DNA of 64,000 bases from Gemmatimonadota bacterium (GCA_022823365.1 JAJDXG010000020.1:48948-112947); one strand, 5' to 3'. Counted from the first letter of the stretch, positions 9,838 to 19,405 are shown. Notes: generated by a model from the letters alone, not told the origin. Numbers and translations: made by a program.

Positions 9838-10586
9838 CGGAACTCGCTCCTACACGGAGAAGCGGAACCAAGGAGCTATGGCTTGACCCTCCACATTTTG
9901 AGGTCAAATCATGGCGGCAAGGCCCCCTTTCTCAACCGCATGGCGGGGACTCGGGATCGACCAGCCGGCATTTGCCCGCCCGCTACTCGGATCCAATCTT
10001 GCCGCAGGTGCACGGATGGGGAATCACTGCCTATTTTTCCGATCCTGTTCATCGTCCCAAGACCTATTGGGCCCATAGCGATAGGTCTCCAAACCTAATA
10101 GCCGTTGACCACCTTGGTCATACGGCGATCAGCACCCACAAGTCATTCGGACATGATGATATTTCAGGCCGAGTTTACAAGGAATACCAAGTAGTTGCTG
10201 ACTCAATGGCTTCTCGTTCTCCTATTCTGGCGGAAAGCATCACCAATAACATCAGGGAGTTTGTCGAGCGCAATCTGAATTTTGCTTCGGTCGGGCATCA
10301 AGTGCTTCAAGAGAACCTTCGGTACATGCTTTTTTCGTCATCTTATGTGATCGTGGACGGCGAATGGTGCACTTGGCGAGAGGATGAGACGCTCGGTGTC
10401 GTTATCAAGCGGGAGCCTTGGAGTTTGTTGGGGACGGGTCCGACCGTGAAAGATGCCATCTTCGACTTCCGGCGCGAAGCCGCAGAAATCGCTACCGTTA
10501 TGCAACATGACGGGTTGGATGAACTCACTGATGAAGCGCGGCGGATGCGGGATTTCGTCCTACGGTATCTACCTGAGAATGGGTAA
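9834..10586 (+). CDS. Hypothetical protein, second gene of the three-gene operon
   Basis: 250-aa ORF with 4-nt overlap to the upstream gene and 8-nt overlap to the downstream gene. No family recognised. Confidence 0.65.
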   Translation: MTELAPTRRSGTKELWLDPPHFEVKSWRQGPLSQPHGGDSGSTSRHLPARYSDPILPQVHGWGITAYFSDPVHRPKTYWAHSDRSPNLIAVDHLGHTAISTHKSFGHDDISGRVYKEYQVVADSMASRSPILAESITNNIREFVERNLNFASVGHQVLQENLRYMLFSSSYVIVDGEWCTWREDETLGVVIKREPWSLLGTGPTVKDAIFDFRREAAEIATVMQHDGLDELTDEARRMRDFVLRYLPENG

Positions 10587-10914
10587 GACCTATTCTCGCT
10601 CCGATATTTCAAAGAGACTCAAGCGTAAGGGATTCGTGGGTACTGACAACGACCACGAGTACCTCAGCTTCTGCCTCGACGGAAGGAAGACACATATCAG
10701 GACGAAGGTGTCTCACGGAGGTGGCGGGAGGAACATCTCTGTTGACCTCCTCAAGAAGATGGCTGAGCAGTGCGCGTTGAGCATTCAGGACTTCCGTAAC
10801 CTGTTGGAATGCCCTCTTGACGAGGAAGAATACGGACAACGCGTAAGGCAAAAGCTGAAAACTCAGCGACTTCCTTGGCATCGCGGTATACGCCTGCCCC
10901 CACTACGAGATTAG
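10579..10914 (+). CDS. Small HicA/dsRBD-like protein, third gene of the operon
   Basis: MGKTYSRSDISKRLKRKGFVGTDNDHEYLSFCLDGRKTHIRTKVSHGGGGRNISVDLLKKMAEQ resembles HicA-type layout (helix, beta-hairpin, HGGG, helix). In-frame ATG at 10579 inside ORF 10453..10914. Confidence 0.6.
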   Translation: MGKTYSRSDISKRLKRKGFVGTDNDHEYLSFCLDGRKTHIRTKVSHGGGGRNISVDLLKKMAEQCALSIQDFRNLLECPLDEEEYGQRVRQKLKTQRLPWHRGIRLPPLRD

Positions 10915-11324
10915 CTGAAACCACGTGTGGGGCTCTACCGACCTGTCACGTATCGGCGAGCTGATCGGCGCTGTGGCTCATCCGCAAGGAATACAGGAAC
11001 CACGTGGTGCCCATAGCGTCAAGATGATCGGATTCCGTCTCTCCCTGTCTGGGCGGTGTTCCGATGGGTTGTCCTTAGACGGCAAGCCTAAAGTGTCGAT
11101 CCGGCGAGCACGCAATCCCGGCGCGCCGCAGGGCATGCAGATCCGTGAGCGGGCGCTCGTTGAGTTGGAGGTGACCGTCTCGAACGCTGTCCACGAATTG
11201 CTTAACAACCCCCGCCACACTGGTTCCCACGACCCCGTCCTACCTACATTCTTGCCGCCGTTTCTCTTACAGCCCGAGAGCGTCCGCCCTCAACAACAGC
11301 AACCATCACCAACCAGAACCCCCC

Positions 11325-12293
11325 ATGCCAAAGAACATCGTCGTGTGCTGTGACGGCACGGGCAACGAATACGGCCCCAACAACACCAACGTCGTGAAGC
11401 TTTACGAGGCGATCGTTCGCGACACGGACCAGGTCGCCTTCTACGATCCGGGCGTCGGCACCTTCAGCTTTCTCGGCAGGACGCTCGGACGGCGGGTGGG
11501 CCGCACGCTGGGGAAGGCGTTCGGCGCCGGGCTCCAGCAGAACATAGAGGATGCCTATCGGTTCCTCATGGACCGGTACGAGCCGGGGGACAGGCTGTAT
11601 CTGTTCGGCTTCAGCCGCGGCGCGTTCACCGTGCGCGCGCTGGCCGGGATGCTGAACCTGTGCGGCCTGCTGCAGAGGGGCAGCCTCAACCTGGTGCCGT
11701 ACGCGTCCAGGATCTACAACGACCGCGCGCGTCACGCGATGGCGCCCGGGTTCAAGCGGACCTATTGCCACGACTGCCGCCCACACCTCATCGGCGTGTG
11801 GGACACAGTCGGCTCGATGGGCTGGTTCTGGGGCCGGAAGTTCTTCGATTCAACGCTGAACCACGATGTGAAGTACGGCTACCACGCGGTCTCCATCGAC
11901 GAACAGCGCAAGAAGTTCCCGGCCAACATGTGGCGCGAGGACGTCAAGGCCGATCACCAGACGATCGAGCAGGTCTGGTTCGCCGGCGTCCACTCCGATG
12001 TCGGCGGCTGGTATCGCGATGCCGGCCTCTCCAACATCGCACTGGAATGGATGCTGGACAGGGCGCGGGCCCGGGGCTTGCGCCTGAGACCGCACTGGCG
12101 CCGCAGGCTCTCACCCGATCCCGCGGGTCGCCTCCACGTCTCGAGAACCGGCTTCTGGCGGCTGTGGAGGCCGGCGCCGCGAGCCATCCCCGAAGGTGCG
12201 CTCATCCACGGGAGCGTGCTGGCGCGCATGGACGATCCCGCGCTGGGGTACGCGCCCGCCAACCTGCCCGGCGCGCATACGGTTGTGGAATAG
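11325..12293 (+). CDS. DUF2235 domain protein (phospholipase/hydrolase-like)
   Basis: KNIVVCCDGTGNEYGPNNTNVVKLYEAI, LYLFGFSRGAFTVRALAGML (GFSRGA nucleophile motif), GVWDTVGSMG, GVHSDVGGWY. Confidence 0.9.
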   Translation: MPKNIVVCCDGTGNEYGPNNTNVVKLYEAIVRDTDQVAFYDPGVGTFSFLGRTLGRRVGRTLGKAFGAGLQQNIEDAYRFLMDRYEPGDRLYLFGFSRGAFTVRALAGMLNLCGLLQRGSLNLVPYASRIYNDRARHAMAPGFKRTYCHDCRPHLIGVWDTVGSMGWFWGRKFFDSTLNHDVKYGYHAVSIDEQRKKFPANMWREDVKADHQTIEQVWFAGVHSDVGGWYRDAGLSNIALEWMLDRARARGLRLRPHWRRRLSPDPAGRLHVSRTGFWRLWRPAPRAIPEGALIHGSVLARMDDPALGYAPANLPGAHTVVE

Positions 12294-12322
12294 GGGCTTC
12301 GGCGGGCGGGACTACGGCATCG

Positions 12323-12799
12323 TCATTGATCTGTTCCTCGCAGCCGCACGTTCACGGCGAACTCCAGCTGGCGGTGCGCATTGGGCCGGATCGCGAATCC
12401 GGTTTCGAGCCCCCGCCCCTCGCGCAGTGCTGCGTTCCTGTCTCGGGCCGTACGGCGCGCCGACACCACGCCCCACACCGTGCCGGCGAAATAGCCCGCA
12501 ACGCCGGCCGCCAGCCACCCGATGTCACCATCCTCAGTGCTGCAGAAAATGATGCAGGCATCACGATTGGAGATGGCCACGGCTGCACTCGCGAGCCGGA
12601 CGAGGGTGGGGAACTGGCCCCGCGTCCAGTCGCCGGCGTATGCGTGGCCGGCCAGGGGGACGAAGAGTTCGAGCCCCGCCGCGCCCCACTCCGAACGTAG
12701 AGGCAACGCCCCGTCGTCGGCCGGAAGCTGGGCGGCAACGGGACCGGTCGCGAGGGTCAGGAGAACGGTCGCGAGTATGGGGGTCATGTATCGGTTCAT
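12323..12799 (-). CDS. Hypothetical secreted/membrane protein
   Basis: Internal start at 12799 gives a signal peptide, MNRYMTPILATVLLTLATGPVAAQ. Confidence 0.6.
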   Translation of the reverse strand: MNRYMTPILATVLLTLATGPVAAQLPADDGALPLRSEWGAAGLELFVPLAGHAYAGDWTRGQFPTLVRLASAAVAISNRDACIIFCSTEDGDIGWLAAGVAGYFAGTVWGVVSARRTARDRNAALREGRGLETGFAIRPNAHRQLEFAVNVRLRGTDQ

Positions 12800-12965
12800 C
12801 GGTATGCCTAACCGGAGCGGGATGCCTGACTGGAGCCAGGTAATCACGTTAAAGTGGGAATGAGCCCCCAGCGTCCCCCTTTGGGGGGACCCCTGAGGGG
12901 CGAACATCCGGATTGGCCGTGGGCTTGCCTGGGTTGCCGAGCGGGATTTCCGTCGGCGGGAACAC

Positions 12966-14105
12966 CTATCGCAAGCCTTCGAGCGACAGAATCCTCTGCA
13001 CGAGTTCGGCCTGCCGGCGAATGCCGAGCTTGCGGTAGACCCGCTTGCGGTGTGTCTTCACGGTGCTTTCCGCGCAGTCCAGTGCGGCCGCAACGCCAGC
13101 GGCCGTCTGGCCGGTCGCCAGTTCGACCGCCACGCGGCTCTCTGCAGGTGTCAATCCCAGGAGCCTGACCACCAGGTCCGGCTCGATCCGGGGTCGGCGG
13201 ACCGGGTCCACGACGAGCACCAGCGCCCCGGCCTGGCGCGTCCGGGACTCCCCGCCCATTCCCTGCACGGGATGGATCTCAAGGACCAACGGCGTTCGAG
13301 CCTTCCTGCGCGTGACCTTCATCGAACCCCCGGCGCCCTGAACACCGTGCCGGGGCAGCGCCCGGGCCAGCAGGCGCTGAAGCTCTTTGTTCTCCCCTGC
13401 GTGTCCGGAAGTCAGCACACCTCCCCCATCGCGGAGCCCATCGCGCTTCAGCAGGATGTCCCGGGCGGGGTCGTTCGCTTCCATGATGCGTCCACGGCGA
13501 TCCAGCCGGATCAGCCCCAGCCGCCTGTTCTCGATCAGTCCGGACAGCGACGCCCCCAACGCCCTGGCGTCAGCCATCGCACGATGAACACGAGCGGCCT
13601 GGCCCATGTGAGGAGCGAGAAGCCCGATGACCCGGACCTGGTCGTGACCCCATCCTTCCCGCTCGGTAGAGTTGCCGCACGACCAGACGACCGCCGATCC
13701 GTCGATCCCGTGGATTACTGTGAAGAGGCCGTTCTGTGTGTTGTTGGCGACCCGGAACTCATTGTATGCAGCGGACGCCTTCATCTCCCGGTCGCTGTAG
13801 AGATCCGACTTCCAGGCCAGCTCGCGGTCGTCCAGTCCGGCGAGCCGCGGAATCGCTTCATCCCGCCAGTAGTAGTCGCGGTAATAGAGCTGCCGCAGGT
13901 CGTCCCGGCGTTCCGCAGCCAGATAGAACCGGGACTGCCGAATCTCGGGCTCACCTCCGGGACCTGCTTCCGCGTATGTAATGCTCTGGCCGTTCGTTCG
14001 GATCAACTCGCCCATCACGCCAGCCGCGGATGCCCAGGTGGCATCCCCCAGCGCCGCCCGGTACAGATGCGCCACGACGCGCCCGAACCTGTCCTCCGTG
14101 ACCAT
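12966..14105 (-). CDS. LuxR-family helix-turn-helix transcriptional regulator
   Basis: C-terminal HTH LGLTPAESRVAVELATGQTAAGVAAALDCAESTVKTHRKRVYRKLGIRRQAELV. Confidence 0.9.
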   Translation of the reverse strand: MVTEDRFGRVVAHLYRAALGDATWASAAGVMGELIRTNGQSITYAEAGPGGEPEIRQSRFYLAAERRDDLRQLYYRDYYWRDEAIPRLAGLDDRELAWKSDLYSDREMKASAAYNEFRVANNTQNGLFTVIHGIDGSAVVWSCGNSTEREGWGHDQVRVIGLLAPHMGQAARVHRAMADARALGASLSGLIENRRLGLIRLDRRGRIMEANDPARDILLKRDGLRDGGGVLTSGHAGENKELQRLLARALPRHGVQGAGGSMKVTRRKARTPLVLEIHPVQGMGGESRTRQAGALVLVVDPVRRPRIEPDLVVRLLGLTPAESRVAVELATGQTAAGVAAALDCAESTVKTHRKRVYRKLGIRRQAELVQRILSLEGLR

Positions 14106-14328
14106 ATCGCCTCTCCTCGCGTGCGACCTCGGTACCGGCAAGCAACACCGTGCCGCGACACAGGCGCCATCACCATCTCCGCGACCGTTAGCCGTCGCCG
14201 CGCCCGCGCCACGGCAGCCTGGGTCCGGCAGCTCAGCTCATACCCGGCGAGCCTGCGTCCCAGAGCTTTCCCGATAATACGGATGACACCGAGTCCCGGT
14301 CATCATCCCCGACAGCCTCCTCGATCCG

Positions 14329-15366
14329 TCAACGTCCCGTCCAGAGCCGGGCGCGCTCCAGGAGCACTGTCGCGTCTTCACGCCACTCCGCGTAGCCGAT
14401 CTCGCGGTCGCGGGTAAGCCAACTCAGCTTCTCGTCGATGCAGGCCAGTAGTTCCGGCTGCCCGGCGTCCAGGGCGAAGCCACCGTGTTCGGCGAGGGTG
14501 TCGAGCGCGGAGACCACGAAGCTGCCTTCGGACTCGTAGGCGGTTTCACTGTTGCCGATCGCGCCTCGCGCAACTGCATCGATGGTTTCGTCGCGCAGGG
14601 CCTCCAGGAGTTCCTGCACGCTCGTGGCGTGGACGACCTGGGGCATCAAGTCGGACGGCGGATGGATGTGCGTCCTCCCGTCCAGCACCGCAGACGCTCT
14701 CGCGGCGGTGACCACATATGCCGCCGTGCCGTCAGCCACCACCGTCCCCCCCGGAGTGTCGATCCGCGTGCCGGCGGCCAGGACGCCGTCGTCGTCGGCA
14801 AGGCCCGCGAGCTGGAGGAAACGCGCTTCACCGGTCGAACTCCTGAAAACACCGACCAGCACATCCCGGGTCAGCCCGTCGTAGGACGAGAAACGTCCCG
14901 CGTCGCCGGCACGCACCAGCAGCGACTGGCGAAAGGCGATGTGGCCGGATGTGAAGGCCACGGCCACCTCTCCGGCGTGGTCCCGGGTTCGGGAATCGAG
15001 AATCGAGATGCCGCCGCCCGCGATGTCGATATCCGGCGTGGAGGGGAGCAGCCAGATGTCGGGCCATTCAGCGACGGGACTCCGTTCGAACGACAGCCGC
15101 GCCCCCTCCATCGCCTCCATCGCCGTGAGCAGGTCCGCCTCGTAGCCGAGGTGCGTGTGGAACCCCGGAGAGGCCGGATCTTCGTCGGCGCTGTAGCTCA
15201 CGGGCGGGTAGTACGCGTAGAAGGCCGCGCGGAGAGGCTCGCCCGCGGGTGTGCAGGCACCGGCGAGCTGTTCCGGCTCCGTGACCCGGCAGGCCGAACC
15301 GAGGAGCAGGATGCCAGGGATGGCGACCCGCAGAAGATGAACAGGTTTCACGACGCGGGTTCCCAA
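14329..15366 (-). CDS. Periplasmic transporter substrate-binding / cyclohexadienyl dehydratase-like lipoprotein
   Basis: Lipobox LLLGSAC; SBP-type segments GYEADLLTAMEA, ISILDSRTRDHAGEVAVAFT; C-terminal KLSWLTRDREIGYAEW. Confidence 0.7.
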   Translation of the reverse strand: MGTRVVKPVHLLRVAIPGILLLGSACRVTEPEQLAGACTPAGEPLRAAFYAYYPPVSYSADEDPASPGFHTHLGYEADLLTAMEAMEGARLSFERSPVAEWPDIWLLPSTPDIDIAGGGISILDSRTRDHAGEVAVAFTSGHIAFRQSLLVRAGDAGRFSSYDGLTRDVLVGVFRSSTGEARFLQLAGLADDDGVLAAGTRIDTPGGTVVADGTAAYVVTAARASAVLDGRTHIHPPSDLMPQVVHATSVQELLEALRDETIDAVARGAIGNSETAYESEGSFVVSALDTLAEHGGFALDAGQPELLACIDEKLSWLTRDREIGYAEWREDATVLLERARLWTGR

Positions 15367-15375
15367 AGCTCGATC

Positions 15376-17580
15376 CTACCTCGGCCCCGCCGGCAGGTGC
15401 TCTAGCAGATAGCGCACCATCAGCATGCGAACGTGGACCGCCGTCCCCTCCCCTTCCGACAGTCCGTGGTTCCGGTTGGGGTAGGTGAAGTAGTCGAAGG
15501 TCTTCCCGAGTTCCACGAGCCGGTCCACCAATCCCTCGACGATCTCCAGGTGGGTGTTGGTTTCCCCGGTTCCGTGAATGATGAGCAGGTCCCCCTCCAG
15601 CCCTTCCGCATAGTTGATGGGCGCGGAGATGCGGTAGCCGTCCGGGTTGGTTTCCAGGGTCTCCATGTAGATCTCCTGGAACCATGCGTTGTAGAGGTGC
15701 GGCTGCGGCTTGGGGACCACGGCGATCCCCACGTGGTAGACATCGGGCTTGCGGAACAGGGAATTCAGGGTGTTCGATCCGCCTCCGCTCCAGCCCCAGA
15801 TCCCCACCCTGGAAACATCGACGTAGGGGAGCATCCTGCCGAGTTCCAGCACGCCCGCCGCATGCTCCTCCGTCGACTGCACGCCGATCGTCGGAAAGGG
15901 CGCCCTCCGCCACGCCGCTCCCTTCGGCGCCGGCGTGCCCCGGTTCTCGATGGACACGACCAGGTATCCGAGGTCCGCGATGGCGCGATGGTAGTTGTTC
16001 CGGGTCGACCAGCGGTCGAGGGCGGTCTGGCCGTGCGGTTCCCCGTAGACGTAGATGAACACCGGGTATTTCGCGCCGGGGTCGAAGTCGCGCGGCTTGA
16101 TCATCCACGCGTCCATCACCACGCCGTCCCCGATATCCAGCTCCAGAAACTCCGTGGGGCGGGAGATCGTGGCCTCGGCCCGGCGCCGGAGCTCGTCGTT
16201 GTCCTCCAGAACCCGCACGACGCGGTGGTCCGGGAGGCTGATCAGGGCGGTGACCGGAGGAGTGTCGAATGTGGAATATGTGTGAAAGGCCCACCGAAGG
16301 TCGGGAGAGAAGTCGTAGAAGTGGGTTCCCGGCTGGTCCGGGGGCGTCACCCGCTCGGGTTCCTCGGCGCCGTCCAGCCGGACACGGTAGAGGTAGCGCT
16401 GGGTGGCGTTGTCGGGCGAGGCGAAGAAGTAGAACCAGCCATCTCCCGCCTGCACCTCCCCGTGGGCAACCGGCCCGCGCTCCATGACGTCGCCGGGCCC
16501 GGGGGTCAGGAGCCGTTCCTCGCGCCCGTCGCGCGAATAGACCCATGAATGGCGCCACCCGTCCTTCTCGGTCAGGAAGAGGAAGGAGTCGCCCCCCCGG
16601 ATCCACTCCAGGCCGGCGTTCAGGCGATAGCTGGCGATGACCCAGGCCGGATCGGACTCGTGGTAGATCCGGTCGACCTCACCCGTGCTCACGTTGGCGA
16701 TGAAGAAATCCCGTTCGTCCCGAAACCGGCTGAACTGCTCCACCAGCAGCTCCTCGGAGTTCCCGGCCCAGCTCACCTGCCCGAGATAGAAGCCCTCGGT
16801 GGGGGATGGGATGGAGATCCAGCGGACTTCCGTGCCCTCGGCGTCCACCACGCCCACCCGGAGCCTGGCGATGGTCTCGCCCACTCGCGCGAATCGGACC
16901 TGCCGGAGTTCGGGATACGAGGGATCGGTGGGGACGAGCATGGACCGCATCGGCACCCCGGAGGCGTCGGACTGGACGAAGGCGACGCGGTTGCCGTCCG
17001 GGCTCCACACGGCGCGGCCGTTGGAGACGGATTGGGCGGTGGTGTGGGTCAGGCGGGTCGTTTGCGCGGCCGCGAGGTCGTGGACGTGAAGGTCGCCCTC
17101 ACGGATGAAGAGGATGCGGCCTCCTTCCGGGGAGATGGCGCTTCCGGGGCCCGCCTCCACCCTCGTCAGCATGGAGGTGGCGGGTTCGAGCATCCAGAAG
17201 CCGTCGGCGTCGGTCCGGAGGAGCGCCCAGGTGCCGTCCGGGGCGAACTGGTATTCGGAGATGCTCAGGGGCTCCGAACCACCGGCGGGCGTGAGGTGGG
17301 AGAGCGAGGCGAGGACCGTCCGGTTGCCGCTCGCGGCATCGTACCCGATCAACTCCGGCCGCGACGCGCCCGAGGGGGCCTCGAGGGTCGTGTATGCGGA
17401 TCCGTCGGGCAGCCAGGTCGCCTGAAATGACCGCGCGTCAAAATCCCTCGCCTCGAAGATCGAACGGAGCCGGGCTTCCGTCTCTGCGGGGACCTGGCAG
17501 AAGGCCGGAGATGCGAAAAGGGCGGGGACGGCAAGGACGCCGACCAGCCAGAGGCTCCGAATAGTGTGTCTCGCGATCAT
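15376..17580 (-). CDS. S9 family peptidase (dipeptidyl peptidase IV-like)
   Basis: GWSGGGSNTLN nucleophile elbow, RGTPAPKGAAWR, IHGTGETNTHLEI, YPNRNHGLSEG, plus an N-terminal beta-propeller. Confidence 0.92.
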   Translation of the reverse strand: MIARHTIRSLWLVGVLAVPALFASPAFCQVPAETEARLRSIFEARDFDARSFQATWLPDGSAYTTLEAPSGASRPELIGYDAASGNRTVLASLSHLTPAGGSEPLSISEYQFAPDGTWALLRTDADGFWMLEPATSMLTRVEAGPGSAISPEGGRILFIREGDLHVHDLAAAQTTRLTHTTAQSVSNGRAVWSPDGNRVAFVQSDASGVPMRSMLVPTDPSYPELRQVRFARVGETIARLRVGVVDAEGTEVRWISIPSPTEGFYLGQVSWAGNSEELLVEQFSRFRDERDFFIANVSTGEVDRIYHESDPAWVIASYRLNAGLEWIRGGDSFLFLTEKDGWRHSWVYSRDGREERLLTPGPGDVMERGPVAHGEVQAGDGWFYFFASPDNATQRYLYRVRLDGAEEPERVTPPDQPGTHFYDFSPDLRWAFHTYSTFDTPPVTALISLPDHRVVRVLEDNDELRRRAEATISRPTEFLELDIGDGVVMDAWMIKPRDFDPGAKYPVFIYVYGEPHGQTALDRWSTRNNYHRAIADLGYLVVSIENRGTPAPKGAAWRRAPFPTIGVQSTEEHAAGVLELGRMLPYVDVSRVGIWGWSGGGSNTLNSLFRKPDVYHVGIAVVPKPQPHLYNAWFQEIYMETLETNPDGYRISAPINYAEGLEGDLLIIHGTGETNTHLEIVEGLVDRLVELGKTFDYFTYPNRNHGLSEGEGTAVHVRMLMVRYLLEHLPAGPR

Positions 17581-17620
17581 GGCCCCCAAACAGAGTGGGT
17601 TATGCATCCATACGGCTATA

Positions 17621-17654
17621 ACCCTGCCTAACCGTGCCTAACTATGCCTAACTC
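17621..17654. repeat. Short decameric tandem repeat upstream of the S9 peptidase gene
   Basis: accctgccta accgtgccta actatgccta actc; on the minus strand, GTTAGGCA recurs at a 10-bp period. Confidence 0.6.
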
Positions 17655-17709
17655 CGTCAAGATGTTCGGGACTCGAGAACGTGATCCCGCCACCCAACAG
17701 GTTCGAGCC

Positions 17710-18072
17710 TCACGACGCGGGCTCCCAGAGCTCGATCGCGTTTCCTTCGGGGTCGTGGATGCGGGCGAAGCGACCGATGCCCTCCATCTCCATTTCGTGG
17801 GTGACCTCGATATCCGCGGACTTCAGTTGCGCGATCATCGCGTCCAGATCGGCCACGCGGAAATTCAGCATGAACGTCTTGTCCGCCGCGAAATAATCCG
17901 TGTCGGCACCGAAGGGTGCGAAAACCGTGACCCCCGAGTCGGTCACCCAGGGCGTCATCTCCATGTTCGTCGGCGCCGGATTGATGCCAAGGTGATCCTG
18001 ATACCATTTCGCAAGTCCCTTCGGATCCTTTGCCCGAAAGAAGAACCCGCCGAATCCCTGAACCCGTTGCAC
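17710..18072 (-). CDS. VOC family (glyoxalase-like) protein
   Basis: FFFRAKDPKGLAKWYQDHLGI...NFRVADLDAMIAQLKSADIEV...GRFARIHDPEGNAIELWEP; GTG start at 18072. Confidence 0.88.
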   Translation of the reverse strand: MQRVQGFGGFFFRAKDPKGLAKWYQDHLGINPAPTNMEMTPWVTDSGVTVFAPFGADTDYFAADKTFMLNFRVADLDAMIAQLKSADIEVTHEMEMEGIGRFARIHDPEGNAIELWEPAS

Positions 18073-18123
18073 GCTACGTCCTTTCGATGATGGGTTGCAC
18101 GATCTGCGTATCGGCAAAGTGTC

Positions 18124-18462
18124 GTGGAGGGAGGGCGTCTGCGCCAGATGGAGGTGCTCGAAGCGCATGGGATCCTTGCGGAAATCGCGCCGGCGTCTGC
18201 GTCCCACCGCGGTCCGCCACCCCTTTCGCAACCCTTCGTCCACTCTTGCCTCACCTCGGAACCGGCACTGACACAGTCTCAGATGGCAGCCCTGATGGGT
18301 GTGAGCCTGTCCGGCTACCGGAAATGGGAGCAGGGAACGCGCCGCGTCAGCGGCCCGGCCGCGACGCTTCTGTGCATCATCCAGCACGAACCCGCCGCGG
18401 TCAGGCGTGCGCTGCTGGCGTCGTCTCGAAGCGTCAGATTACCCGGTCCGCGTGGACCTTGA
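18124..18462 (+). pseudogene. HTH (HigA/NadS-like antitoxin-type) gene, probably degraded at its N-terminus
   Basis: LTQSQMAALMGVSLSGYRKWEQGTRRVSGPAATLLCIIQHEPAAVRRALL is a good XRE-type HTH, but the N-terminal ~45 aa are atypical and the 3' end runs into the convergent NYN gene. Confidence 0.5.
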
Positions 18463-19060
18463 GTTCAGGTCGTACCGAATGACCCAGTGGATCGAGGAGC
18501 ACCCTCAGCCCCTCGCGGCGAGCGAGCTTCATGGCTGGAACGATGTCGGAATCTCCGGTTACCAAGGCGATCGTCGACACCAGCCTCTTCAGGGCAAGGG
18601 AGGCGATGTCGAGTCCGATTCGCATGTCCACACCCTTCTGCCGGACCTTCGGCACCACATCCTGGGGGCTCACCGATTGCTTCGTTCCTGCGAGCATTCC
18701 CCGGACGGATGCATGTCCGAGCTGCCAGCCCTGGTGGGCCAGTGTACCTCTACGAACCGCCACATCTGGTGCGTTCTCAATCCGGTCGATCAGCCTCGTG
18801 TTGCGCATGAAGGCAGGCGTGGCTCCGAATTCGATCTCCTGCCCGGACAAAGGATGGCGAGTCTTGTTCTTGAGGGGATCGGCGGTGTAGTAGAACGTGC
18901 GGTAGAGTCGATGATCGGAAAGGTGTGGCGTCTTCAGGATGCGTTCCACTTCCGCCATGACATCGGCCACCTCCGGGAACCTGCCCAGCCGCCGTTGAAG
19001 GACCTTCTTGACGAACTCCCCGTCCAGAAGCACCGCCACACGTTCGACCACCGAATCCAC
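18434..19060 (-). CDS. NYN domain-containing protein (LabA/DUF88-like)
   Basis: ERVAVLLDGEFVKKVL, KGVDMRIGLDIASLALKRLVSTIALVTGDSDIVPAMKLARREGLRVLL; GTG start. Confidence 0.85.
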   Translation of the reverse strand: MDSVVERVAVLLDGEFVKKVLQRRLGRFPEVADVMAEVERILKTPHLSDHRLYRTFYYTADPLKNKTRHPLSGQEIEFGATPAFMRNTRLIDRIENAPDVAVRRGTLAHQGWQLGHASVRGMLAGTKQSVSPQDVVPKVRQKGVDMRIGLDIASLALKRLVSTIALVTGDSDIVPAMKLARREGLRVLLDPLGHSVRPELKVHADRVI

Positions 19061-19092
19061 CCTCCCGCCCCATCCTTGCAGGACAATTTTCG

Positions 19093-19152
19093 GCCCCTAC
19101 ACCACGTAGCGGGGAAGCCCCGCTTTGGATCAGGGACGTGGCGTAGGGGCCT
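19093..19152. other. Strong nested stem-loop in the 5' leader of the NYN gene
   Basis: ggcccctacaccacgt (19093-19108) pairs with acgtggcgtaggggcc (19137-19152) with one mismatch/wobble; inner hairpin gcgggg-aag-ccccgc (19110-19124); T-run ttgttttt on the + strand side. Confidence 0.75.
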
Positions 19153-19405
19153 TGTTTTTATTGGGGGCGAATTTTACCGCAACCGATCAACTTGTGTCAA
19201 CGTGGTGGTCCTAAGTGCAAGATCGCTTGCAAGCGTCGTGCCGACAAGCGGTGCTCACCCTGCGTAACAGGAGTCTCGGCGGGACCGTCCGCGTCTCGAC
19301 GGCGTTTTCGACAACAGCCCGCCGACTGGCGCCGTCCCGCCATCGAAACGATCCGTGCCACACCGTTTTCAAGCCTCCAGCGCTCTCCCACGTCGCCGCA
19401 ATCCG

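Noticed and set aside
10925-11353. 142-aa ORF between the three-gene operon and the DUF2235 gene
   Set aside because: No clear ribosome site, no recognisable motif, and overlaps the start of the DUF2235 gene; not supported enough to list.
13050-14417. 455-aa + strand ORF opposite the LuxR regulator
   Set aside because: Antisense shadow; LuxR HTH on the minus strand is clear.
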